A stretch of 8,201 nt of DNA from Corynebacterium rhinophilum. GTDB lineage: Bacteria; Actinomycetota; Actinomycetes; Mycobacteriales; Mycobacteriaceae. The stretch spans positions 1-8,201 of the forward strand of contig NZ_JASPHQ010000036.1 of NCBI RefSeq assembly GCF_030227225.1, read 5' to 3'. Made by a program: the position numbers and the translations under genes. Positions 1 to 5,501 of this stretch are shown in pieces (position 1 is the stretch's first letter; each line of letters begins with the position of its first letter). The notes beneath the pieces are model-generated. The model was given only the letters and a program-made list of their open reading frames with translations. It did not search any database and was not told where the DNA came from.

Positions 1-91
1 TATTTCAACGCGGCTTAATGTAGGAACCAGCGTTGTGTACCGCATTGGTATTGAGCTTGGCTTGTGGCAGCGCAATCGAGCGTGTCAAGTT

Positions 92-107
92 GTTTGTGTG
101 TGGGGCT
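92..107 (+). repeat. 16-base repeat, copy 1 (possible IS256-type terminus)
   Basis: The sequence GTTTGTGTGTGGGGCT recurs at 336-351 with one mismatch (15 of 16 identical), in the same orientation. This copy lies just beyond the stop codon of the minus-strand transposase remnant at 112, where the end of that element would be expected. I infer that it marks an IS terminus. The partner end is not in the window. Nothing recognisable was found in 1-91. Confidence 0.35.
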
Positions 108-111
108 AGGT

Positions 112-372
112 TTATAGGTATTTGTCGAAGCGGTCGGGGTAGGCTACGGCCATTTGGTTGATGGCTTGTTTCCAGCCGGAAACTCGGGCTCCTTCCATGA
201 GTCTGCCGGCTGTCGCGGAGACTCGTTCGCCTTGCTTTGCTCTTTTGGCGGCTCGTTTGTCTTCAATAGTGCAGATCATCAACCACAGCGTTTTCAGCGC
301 GGATTCATCGTTGGTGAACTGCGAGGGGTCAGTAAGTTTGTGTGTGAGGCTCTGATCTAGAAGGAGTTTCAC
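112..372 (-). pseudogene. C-terminal remnant of an IS256/IS1249-like transposase
   Basis: An open frame of 86 codons from a GTG at 370-372 to a TAA at 112-114 resembles the extreme C-terminus of IS256-superfamily transposases, especially the IS1249-like Zn-binding variant common in corynebacteria. Recognisable features are a conserved ALKTLWLM stretch, a basic KRAAKRAKQGER segment, and the closing W-x5-NQMAVAYPDRFDKYL block. The three catalytic acidic residues lie further upstream in such proteins and are absent, so this is a fragment. The GTG is probably not a real start: the resemblance fades upstream of about 330, and a repeat resembling an IS end sits at 336-351. That suggests the fragment was cut there when the next element arrived. 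Family assignment is from memory of the motif pattern and was not searched. Confidence 0.6.
336..351 (+). repeat. 16-base repeat, copy 2 (possible IS256-type left end)
   Basis: GTTTGTGTGTGAGGCT differs from 92-107 at one base. It lies 26 bases upstream of the ATG of the plus-strand IS256-like remnant, about where the left terminus of that element should be. If both copies are IS termini, one related element was inserted into the C-terminal coding region of another. Confidence 0.35.
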
Positions 373-377
373 CGATA

Positions 378-573
378 ATGACTACGGTGTCACCAAAGAA
401 AAGCCATGACCCGGCGAGGGTCAACGAGATCAGCGAGAAGCTGATGGAAAATCCTTAAGCTCGCCAGCTTGATCAGCGAGCTGTCGGCTTCTGCTGATGA
501 TGCAAGCGAGCTGGTCAAAGGCTTGCTACAGGTGTCGATCAACGCTGGTCTACAGGCAGAGATGGATGCGCAC
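378..573 (+). pseudogene. N-terminal fragment of an IS256-family transposase, frameshifted and truncated
   Basis: The frame starts at ATG 378 behind an AAGGAG at 361-366 and reads MTTVSPKKSHDPARVNEISE up to a TAA at 456-458. Reading then continues in the next frame from about 457 as LASLISELSASADDASELVK and on through GLLQVSINAGLQAEMDAH. Together these match the usual N-terminal region of corynebacterial IS256/Mutator-type transposases: a short leader, then a helical region ending near AEMDAHLGY. A net one-base insertion at about 453-458 explains the frame change. Similarity stops abruptly at 573, where an IS3-type terminus begins, so the catalytic domain has been lost. The remainder of this element is not found elsewhere in the window. 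Non-functional. Confidence 0.7.
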
Positions 574-611
574 GGGCCCGACCCCCGGAAAGTGGACACA
601 TCGGGGGTTAG

Positions 612-1513
612 CTATGCTGCTTTGGTCAGTGTAGCTGAAGTCTCGGCTTCAAAGACATCAGGCGCTACAAGATTGCACCCGCAGTGCCGCCGGCGCGTGT
701 TGTAGCGCATGCACCACCTAAAGACTTCCCGGCGGCAGGCGATCGGATTGTCAAAGACTTTCCTATCACGCAGCACTTCCCGCTTTAAAGTAGCGTTAAA
801 CGATTCTGCCAGAGCGTTATCAGCACTCGTTTCTACCGCCCCCCCATAGACTGGCGCACCCCCAACGACGAGCAATAGTTCCTAAAGGCCTGTGAGGTGT
901 ACACGCTGCCGTGATCGGAATGGAATATAGCCCCGTCACGACTGCCACGCACACCATGCGCGTGGGATAGAGCATCGACGACCAGTAAGACACGCATGTG
1001 GTCTGCGAGTGCATGACCTGCACGTTTGCGTGAATGAAGTGTCAATGACAGTGGCCACATACATGTTTTTCCTCCTTTACATGGCAAGTAGGTAATATCG
1101 CCGACATAAACGCGGTTCGGCTCGTTAGCTGCGAATTTGCGGCCTAGCAAATCCGGCATGACTCGGTGGCCAGGCTTACGCCTAGTGGTGGTACATCGGC
1201 GACGTGTGGTAAAGTCTCTAAGCCCCATGGCTTTCATAATTCGTGCGACTTTCTTGTGATTCGTCGGGCCAAAGCTCGTATCGGCTTTAAGGCTCGCAGC
1301 GATGCGTTTAGCGCCGTAAAGACCAAGCTCATCATCAAAGATGGTTGCGATCCTCGCACCAATAAGACCGTCAGAATACATCATTGTATCCTGCGATTTT
1401 TACGGGTTTGTACCCATTTATAGAACGAGGAACGATTCAGCTTCAACACGTGGCACATCCGCTTGACCGAGAACTCGGTTCGGTGGTCATAGACACACTG
1501 GAAGCAGAACTCC
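612..1513 (-). pseudogene. IS3-A orfB, DDE transposase, multiply frameshifted
   Basis: This is the integrase-like subunit of an IS3 transposase (rve fold). Read leftward, the pieces are: an N-terminal part with EFSVKRMCHVLKLNRSSFYKW; after a frame change at about 1384, a block with GLYGAKRIAASLK; the first catalytic Asp in YVGDITYL; the second in FHSDHGSVYTS; and, after another frame change at 839-845, the catalytic Glu in NALAESFNATLKRE. The protein ends at TAG 612-614 (TLTKAA). Between about 1040 and 1070 two opposite frame changes leave nine or so nonsense residues where I expect a KNMYVATVID-like stretch. The break at a run of seven C separates the last catalytic residue from the first two, so no active enzyme is expected. 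The 5' end of the frame is cut by the IS256 insertion and continues past it at 2942-2961. Confidence 0.8.
1505..1513. repeat. Target-site duplication of the IS256 element, left copy
   Basis: CAGAACTCC abuts the left terminus and recurs exactly at 2942-2950 next to the right terminus. IS256-family elements typically duplicate 8-9 bp. The flanking sequence on both sides belongs to IS3-A, so the duplicated target lay in the 5' part of its orfB. Confidence 0.85.
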
Positions 1514-1540
1514 GGTCAAGTCCCGTGTAGTGGTGTAGCC
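1514..1540. repeat. Left terminal inverted repeat of the IS256 element
   Basis: It pairs with 2915-2941 in inverted orientation. Matching blocks are GGT, GTCCC and GTGGTGTA, with short mismatched gaps between them. The 9-bp target duplication directly outside fixes the boundary. Confidence 0.8.
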
Positions 1541-1580
1541 GTTTGTGCTTTCGGCTCGGTATTCAGTTCTGTGTTTGAGG

Positions 1581-2828
1581 TCAGGCGGTTAGCTGGTTGT
1601 GGTCACCATTGGCGTCTCCTGTGCGGTGCATGAGGTGTTTGGTGTGTTCGAGTGCGGTCAGTGACATGTAGCGTTTTTGTTGGATCCAATCGTCGTGTTG
1701 CTCGGCTAGGACCGCACCGACAAGCCGGATGATGGATTCACGGTTCCAGAATATGCCCACAACATCGGTGCGCCGGCGGATTTCCCGATTTAACCGTTCT
1801 GTGGGATTGTTCGACCACACCTTCGTCCAGACTGGTTTCGGGGCTGCGGTAAACGCTAATACTTCATCGGGTGATTCCTCCAGATAGGTCGCAACTTGCG
1901 GGAACTTCGGCTCCAGCAGGTCGACGACTTCGCGGGCTTGTGCCCAGGTGGATGTGGCGTCAGGTTGCTGGAAGATCGTCTGGAACATCGCAGAGACCAT
2001 CGGCCACCTGTGTTTTCGGGACCTTTTCTTAAGAGGTTCTTCGCGAAATGGGTGCGGCACCGCTGCCACGACGCATCAGGTAGCACTTCGGAAATGGCGT
2101 GCTGGATGCCTTCGTGGGTGTGGCTGGTGATAAGGAATACCCCGGTAAGTCCGCGGGCTTTTAAGTCCTGGAAGAAGCCTTTCCACGACGCGTTGGATTC
2201 CGCGGTGGCAACGTGCATGTCAAGCATTTCGCGGTACCCGTCGGCGTTGACTCCGGTGGCAAGCAGCACTGAACATGTGACCACCCGGCCGCCTTCGCGC
2301 ACTTTGATTGTCAGCGCGTCGCAGGACAGGTAGGCGTAGCCGCCGGGATCGAGCGGACGGTTTTTGAAATCGGCGACCATCTCGTCGAGTTCTTCTGCCA
2401 TGCGTGAAACTTGGGATTTCGACATGTTGGCAATGCCTAGTGTTGCCACCAGATCATTCATCCTGCGGGTGGATACCCCTTTGAGGTAGCACGTGGCGAT
2501 CACAGTCGATAAGGCCCGTTCTGCCCGCGTACGGCGTTCTAACAGCCAGTCCGGGAAGAATGCGCCGTGACGCAACTTCGGTACTGCGACATCGATCGTG
2601 CCGACACGGGTGTCAAGGTCGCGGTGGCGGTACCCATTGCGGTGGTTGACGCGTTCGGTGGAGACAACCGCTGTATTCGGCGCCGCAGACGGTGTCGGCC
2701 TGGGCGGAGAGGATTTGGTTGATAAACCCTTGCAGCATCTGGCGCATCAAGTCAGGGGAGGCTTGAGCGAGCAGATCATCCAAGTAGGTTGTCGGGTCGA
2801 TAGAATGTGGTGCAGCGGTCATCGTCAT
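1581..2828 (-). pseudogene. IS256/Mutator-family transposase, two frameshifts and a lost catalytic Asp
   Basis: The conceptual product is about 415 residues, the usual family length. Translation starts at ATG 2826-2828 or the in-frame ATG 2820-2822; the AAAGG just upstream is better spaced for the second. The N-terminal part (LDDLLAQASPDLMRQMLQGF, then AQADTVCGAEY) is followed by a frame change at about 2671-2675. The next block holds the first catalytic Asp (LSCDALTIKVREG) and WQRCRTHFAKNLL, the conserved C-x2-H element. A second frame change near 2020-2035 leads to WPMVSAMFQTIF and to the catalytic Glu in NPTERLNREIRRRTD. The protein ends at TAG 1581-1583. At the second catalytic position the sequence reads ITSHTHEGIQ where the family normally has S-D-x-H, so the Asp codon is now CAC. 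The gene is therefore inactive by more than one criterion. Confidence 0.85.
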
Positions 2829-2914
2829 ATGCCTTTCGCTGAGATGTGGTAGTTGAGTCGAAAGGTTAACTGACGGTGACCGCCCCACTATTTCCGGGGC
2901 CCACCATCAGCAAG

Positions 2915-2941
2915 CGTTACACCACACTAAGGGACGCAACC
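2915..2941. repeat. Right terminal inverted repeat of the IS256 element
   Basis: Inverted counterpart of 1514-1540. It is followed immediately by the second copy of the 9-bp target duplication. Confidence 0.8.
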
Positions 2942-2950
2942 CAGAACTCC
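2942..2950. repeat. Target-site duplication of the IS256 element, right copy
   Basis: CAGAACTCC is identical to 1505-1513. The sequence after it (2951 onward) continues the IS3-A element in the orfB leader and then orfA. Confidence 0.85.
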
Positions 2951-2961
2951 AGTGAGTTGCT

Positions 2962-3189
2962 TTAAGCAAAATATTTCGCAGCCTTACGCAGGATGTCACG
3001 TTCTTCGCGCAGTTGTGCGTTTTCTTTCTCCAGTTGGCGGATGCGTCTCACGATTCATTCGCTGCCTGGGCTTTCTCGTGCACGGCTTTTATGCGGGCAC
3101 GTTTGCCGGTGTAGTACTTGGTGACCCATGAATGAAGCGAGGCACGGTTGATACCGAGCTCGGCTGATGCTGAGTTCAGCGAGAGGTCC
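2962..3189 (-). pseudogene. IS3-A orfA, 5'-truncated and frameshifted
   Basis: This is the DNA-binding and regulatory subunit of an IS3-type transposase. Read from 3189 leftward it gives SAELGINRASLHSWVTKYY, the recognition part of the orfA helix-turn-helix, then KRARIKAVHEKAQAANES. A frame change at about 3045-3052 follows, then RRIRQLEKENAQLREERDIL, a leucine-zipper-like coiled coil, and the typical closing RKAAKYFA at TAA 2962-2964. The N-terminal 20-30 residues are absent because IS3-B begins at 3190. The orfA stop lies in the same frame as the start of the orfB reading downstream. That is not the usual minus-one arrangement and probably reflects indel decay. Confidence 0.8.
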
Positions 3190-3215
3190 TGGGGTTGCCC
3201 GCAAATCGTGGACAC
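3190..3215. repeat. IS3-B left inverted repeat; last 24 bases repeated exactly at 8128-8151
   Basis: Imperfect inverted partner of 4492-4517. Bases 3192-3215 are identical to 8128-8151. The similarity continues without gaps past the transposase stop codons (3236-3238 and 8172-8174, same offset), showing two related but diverged elements. Confidence 0.85.
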
Positions 3216-3235
3216 ATAGTAGAGCTACCTAGTGG

Positions 3236-4138
3236 TTAGGCAGCTATTTCTTTTCTGCTGGTGGTTAAACCAATATGGTTCTCGAAGTCGACGGGGCTGA
3301 CCATCCCGAGTGCGGAGTGCCGGCGCCGACGGTTGTAGACGACTTCAATCCAGTAGGCAACGGCCTTGCGTGCGGCATCACGGGTTGACCAGCGCTTCCG
3401 GTCGTAGAACTCGGTCTTAAGCGTCGACCAGAACGACTCAGCCATCGCATTATCGAAACACACGCCAGTACGCCCTACGGACTGAGCAATGCCCAGGTTG
3501 CGGCACACCTCCCAAAGCTTCTCACTGGTAAATTGCGTTCCGCGGTCAGCGTGAAACACCAGCCCATCAGGAACGTCACCGCGCAACGTATACGCCATCC
3601 GCAGGGCCCGTTCGACCAGAAATGTATCTTAAAACGCCATCCATAGCCCATCCCGGTATCCTGCGGGAATGGCCATCGCGGACCACGCACAAGTACAACC
3701 ATCCTTCACCAGTGCGCAGGTAGGTAATATCTGACATCCACACGCGGTTGAGCTCACCAGTATCACACATGCGCCGGACCAGGTCCGGAAGACTCGACTT
3801 ACGCTTGGCTTGAATCGTTGTCACGGGCACAAAAGCACGCGGTGACATCCCTTTAATTCCCATCAGGCGCATCCGCTTGGCCACAGTCTTGCGATTCACA
3901 CTGACCTGGTAGCGCTCGGCGAGTTCTGCGGTGATTCGCGGAGCACCATAAACCTCGTCGGAGTCTTTTTCAGATCTGATGAATCTTGCGATCAACATCA
4001 TCGTAAAATGCCGCACGATCATCTTTTCCGGATAAGCGTTGCTGCTGCATATGGGCGCATGTGTAGTATCCCAACCGAGACGCTTTTAAAAGGCGTGCCA
4101 TGCGCTTGATACTGAAATTCGCCTTGCTCTGGCTGCAT
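3236..4138 (-). pseudogene. IS3-B orfB, DDE transposase, frameshifted
   Basis: The conceptual product is about 300 residues. The ATG at 4136-4138 overlaps the TGA of orfA as TGATG, an arrangement suggesting translational coupling. Domains in order: an N-terminal region (FSIKRMARLLKASRLGYYTC); HTH_21-like EVYGAPRITAELAERYQVS; first catalytic Asp in WMSDITYLRTGEGW; second in FHADRGTQFTSEKL; Glu in NAMAESFWSTLKTEF; and the usual C-terminal YNRRRRHSALG. It ends at TAA 3236-3238 with KEIAA. All three catalytic residues survive, but frame changes are visible at about 4115 (extra base in a short A run), about 3966-3976 (T run) and about 3626-3632. Each is a single-base event in otherwise well-kept coding sequence, so decay looks recent, or some are sequence errors. 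Confidence 0.82.
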
Positions 4139-4448
4139 CAATTCGAACTTTTCTGATCGCGTTGCCTTAAAGCGAAGAAGGCTGTCGCTTGTGACAAAAA
4201 CTCATTATCCATCTTGGCTTCTGCCAGCTCACGACGCAGACGAGCATTCTCAGCACGAAGATCCGCTTGGCTTAGCCCATCCGAGGAACCTTAGGCGTTG
4301 ACGCTCATTTTTCACCCACCGACCTAAAAGACCTGGTGCGACACCAATCTCCTTAGCCATATGAGCAATCGGGCGTTCTGACTCGATTACCAGGTTTGCG
4401 GCTTCACGTCGATACTCAGGTGTGTATTTTCTGGCGTTGTTGACTCAC
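4138..4448 (-). pseudogene. IS3-B orfA, helix-turn-helix subunit, frameshifted
   Basis: A GTG at 4446-4448 is the likely start, followed almost at once by a one-base loss. The reading then gives NNARKYTPEYRREAANLVIE and IAHMAKEIGVAPGLLGRWVK, a typical orfA HTH with the conserved Trp. A second frame change near 4283-4290 leads to LSQADLRAENARLRRELAEA and MDNEFLSQATAFFA, the coiled-coil and tail segment of IS3 orfA proteins. It ends at TGA 4138-4140, which overlaps the orfB ATG. The overall length of about 103 codons is normal. In intact IS3 elements orfA binds the ends and is fused to orfB by programmed frameshifting. Here at least two unplanned indels break it. Confidence 0.78.
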
Positions 4449-4491
4449 AATGAACATCCTCTCTTACGGACACAAGATCCGCACAAATAGG

Positions 4492-4517
4492 GTGTCCACT
4501 AAACGAGGGTAACCTCA
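4492..4517. repeat. IS3-B right inverted repeat
   Basis: The complement begins TGAGGTTACCC and ends GTGGACAC, matching 3190-3215 at 19 of 26 positions. It lies upstream of orfA, at the expected distance for the 5' end of the element. Confidence 0.8.
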
Positions 4518-4536
4518 CAATCTACAAGCCCACAAA

Positions 4537-4570
4537 CTGACATTCAGCTAAAAATCCATTAACCTAAACT
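4537..4570 (+). promoter_or_regulatory. Weak candidate promoter for the esterase gene set
   Basis: CTGACA at 4537-4542 resembles a -35 hexamer. Downstream, TAACCT (4560-4565, 17-base spacing) or TAAACT (4565-4570, better hexamer but spacing too long) could serve as -10. Neither is strong. The A/T-rich stretch 4545-4580 between the IS end and the first gene is the only plausible promoter region. A transcript might also enter from the IS end, though no outward promoter is obvious. Confidence 0.22.
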
Positions 4571-4580
4571 TAGAAACCTC

Positions 4581-4605
4581 AAGGAGAAACAACAATATAA
4601 GAGGA
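4581..4605 (+). promoter_or_regulatory. Two Shine-Dalgarno-like sites before the first esterase gene
   Basis: GAGG at 4601-4604, within AAGAGGAAA, lies about 7 bases before ATG 4613 and is the likely working site. A stronger AAGGAG at 4581-4586 lies 26 bases upstream of the ATG, too far for that start, and no ATG, GTG or TTG follows it at normal spacing. It may be a relic or a ribosome standby site. Confidence 0.4.
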
Positions 4606-4612
4606 AACAAGA

Positions 4613-5431
4613 ATGAAATCCCCCACTAAACTCGCAGCAGTAGCAGCCGCAACCGCAGCTCTCATCGCAGGACACACCTCCGCCCTCGCCGCAACACCAG
4701 GCAACACCGTCCTCACCGGTGACAGCGTAGTAGCCAACCCAACCGTGCCTGACTACTGGAAGAATAAAGCAAACATCAAAGCAAACACCGGCGTCGGCTG
4801 TGTTACAGACGGGGCCATCGCCGACGAAATCGCCAACGCATCCGGCGGCGCACACGTCGACCAGTACCAATGCGCAGGCGCTTCCTTTTCCACCGGCGGT
4901 GTACATATCGACAACGCCCTGCGCACCGCAGCTCAACACGGTGACCTCAACCCACAAACCAAAAACGTAGTCATCGTCGCAGGAGCCAATGACACCTATC
5001 CCTACGGCCCCGACGTCCAAGCATCAGACCGCGCAATCCGCAACGGCCTCCGCAATGCCATCAACATCGCCCACCACCACGCACCCAACGCCAAAGTCAT
5101 GGTAGTCGGCTACCCCCACGTCTCTTTCAACAACATGTCCTGCTACAACAGCGGACTCGGCTCATCCAACCCCCTCCCCATTCCGGCCGGCAACACTGCA
5201 GGTACCGAGCAGCGCCTACAGAACGCCCTCCGCGAAGTAGCACAACAAAACAACGCCACCTTCCTCGACGCATGGCCAATGTCCGAAGGACACGACGCCT
5301 GCTCCCCAGACCGCTGGTGGGTAAACCTCATCGACATCATGCCACCAGCACCAGGCAATCTTCCTCTCCACCTCAATGCCCACGGCACCCACGCCTACGG
5401 CCAATTCATCGGACACAACCTCGCTAAGTGA
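4613..5431 (+). CDS. Exported SGNH/GDSL-type hydrolase (esterase/lipase), 272 aa
   Basis: A secreted serine esterase of the SGNH fold is predicted. Residues 1-26 form a Sec signal peptide: KSPTK n-region, Ala-rich core, and ALA before Ala27 as the likely cleavage site. Block I is LTGDSVV with nucleophile Ser38. Block III is VAGANDTY with Asn126, an oxyanion-hole residue. The catalytic-His block is LPLHLNAHG with His253. The Asp normally three residues before the His is Leu here, preceded by DRWWVNLIDIMPPAPGN. A similar tail occurs in Streptomyces scabies esterase-like enzymes, which work with a Ser-His dyad. Four Cys (including 63 and 87) could form two disulfides, as fits an exported enzyme. 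The start is fixed by the GAGG site and the signal peptide. It is first in a three-gene set and 70 bases ahead of its paralogue. The substrate is unknown: host or environmental lipid esters, or envelope acyl groups, are possible. Confidence 0.82.
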   Translation: MKSPTKLAAVAAATAALIAGHTSALAATPGNTVLTGDSVVANPTVPDYWKNKANIKANTGVGCVTDGAIADEIANASGGAHVDQYQCAGASFSTGGVHIDNALRTAAQHGDLNPQTKNVVIVAGANDTYPYGPDVQASDRAIRNGLRNAINIAHHHAPNAKVMVVGYPHVSFNNMSCYNSGLGSSNPLPIPAGNTAGTEQRLQNALREVAQQNNATFLDAWPMSEGHDACSPDRWWVNLIDIMPPAPGNLPLHLNAHGTHAYGQFIGHNLAK

Positions 5432-5443
5432 CCCAAACAACAA

Positions 5444-5483
5444 AGATTCCCGTGCAACCCCAAAATGCACGGGAATTTCCCGT
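5444..5483 (+). promoter_or_regulatory. Inverted repeat and palindrome between the two esterase genes
   Basis: ATTCCCGTGCA (5446-5456) is exactly complementary to 5466-5476 across a 9-base loop, and the stem can extend two more pairs (one G-U). The right arm also starts a second, compact palindrome, ACGGGAATTTCCCGT at 5469-5483, perfect around its central base. TTCCCGT or its complement thus occurs three times in about 40 bases, ending 18 bases before the next ATG. No U-tract follows, so a strong intrinsic terminator is unlikely. An operator for a dimeric regulator, an mRNA-processing or stabilising hairpin, or a weak attenuator are the candidates. Confidence 0.5.
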
Positions 5484-5501
5484 CTAACAAGGAAAACACC
5501 C

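Larger units (their letters stand above)
1514..2941 (-). mobile_element. Complete IS256-family element (1428 bp) with inverted repeats and 9-bp target duplication
   Basis: The ends are imperfect inverted repeats: the left begins GGTCAAGTCCCGTGTAGTGG, and the complement of the right begins GGTTGCGTCCCTTAGTGTGG. The match continues through a shared GTGGTGTA. The single transposase gene lies on the minus strand and nearly fills the element. Flanks carry the exact 9-bp repeat CAGAACTCC. The length is normal for the family. The transposase is frameshifted and lacks one catalytic Asp, so the copy is probably immobile unless supplied with enzyme in trans. Confidence 0.88.
574..3189 (-). mobile_element. 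IS3-A: IS3-family element, split by an IS256 insertion and truncated at its 5' side
   Basis: The left end at about 574-599 finishes in GTGGACAC, the same subterminal octamer as the ends of IS3-B. Minus-strand orfB lies at 612-1513. The element is interrupted by the IS256 element at 1514-2941 and resumes at 2942-2950 with the duplicated target, followed by the orfB leader and orfA (2962-3189). Removing the insertion restores one continuous orfA-orfB arrangement. The start of orfA and the right terminus are missing, because IS3-B begins at 3190 and the sequence beyond IS3-B does not resume this element. Net IS3-A content is about 1.18 kb, in line with a 5'-truncated IS3 element. Confidence 0.8.
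3190..4517 (-). mobile_element. IS3-B: full-length IS3-family element (1328 bp), both ends present
   Basis: The termini are 26-bp imperfect inverted repeats (19 of 26 matching). The left begins TGGGGTTGCCC, the complement of the right begins TGAGGTTACCC, and both end in GTGGACAC. The 5'-TG start and overall length are typical of IS3 elements. It carries orfA (4138-4448) and orfB (3236-4138) on the minus strand. The flanking bases (TCC at 3187-3189, CAA at 4518-4520) are not duplicated: the left flank is IS3-A orfA and the right flank is the upstream region of the esterase gene. This implies a deletion or recombination next to the element after insertion. A related element begins in the same orientation at 8126. 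Confidence 0.85.

Noticed and set aside
1896..2333. Plus-strand open frame of 145 codons inside the IS256 element
   Set aside because: It is antisense to the well-supported transposase and has no family features.
4559..5020. Minus-strand Cys/Gly-rich open frame opposite the first esterase
   Set aside because: Shadow of the esterase gene; its composition mirrors Ala/Thr codons of the sense strand.
5444..5483. Intrinsic terminator after the first esterase
   Set aside because: The stem is good but is followed by TTTCCCGTCT rather than a U-tract, and the next gene follows closely, so it is reported as a regulatory inverted repeat instead.
5376..5501. 42-residue N-terminal extension of the second esterase from ATG 5376
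   Set aside because: It would overlap the first esterase gene, lacks a ribosome site and would place the signal peptide internally. ATG 5502 has a good AAGGA and a clean signal peptide.
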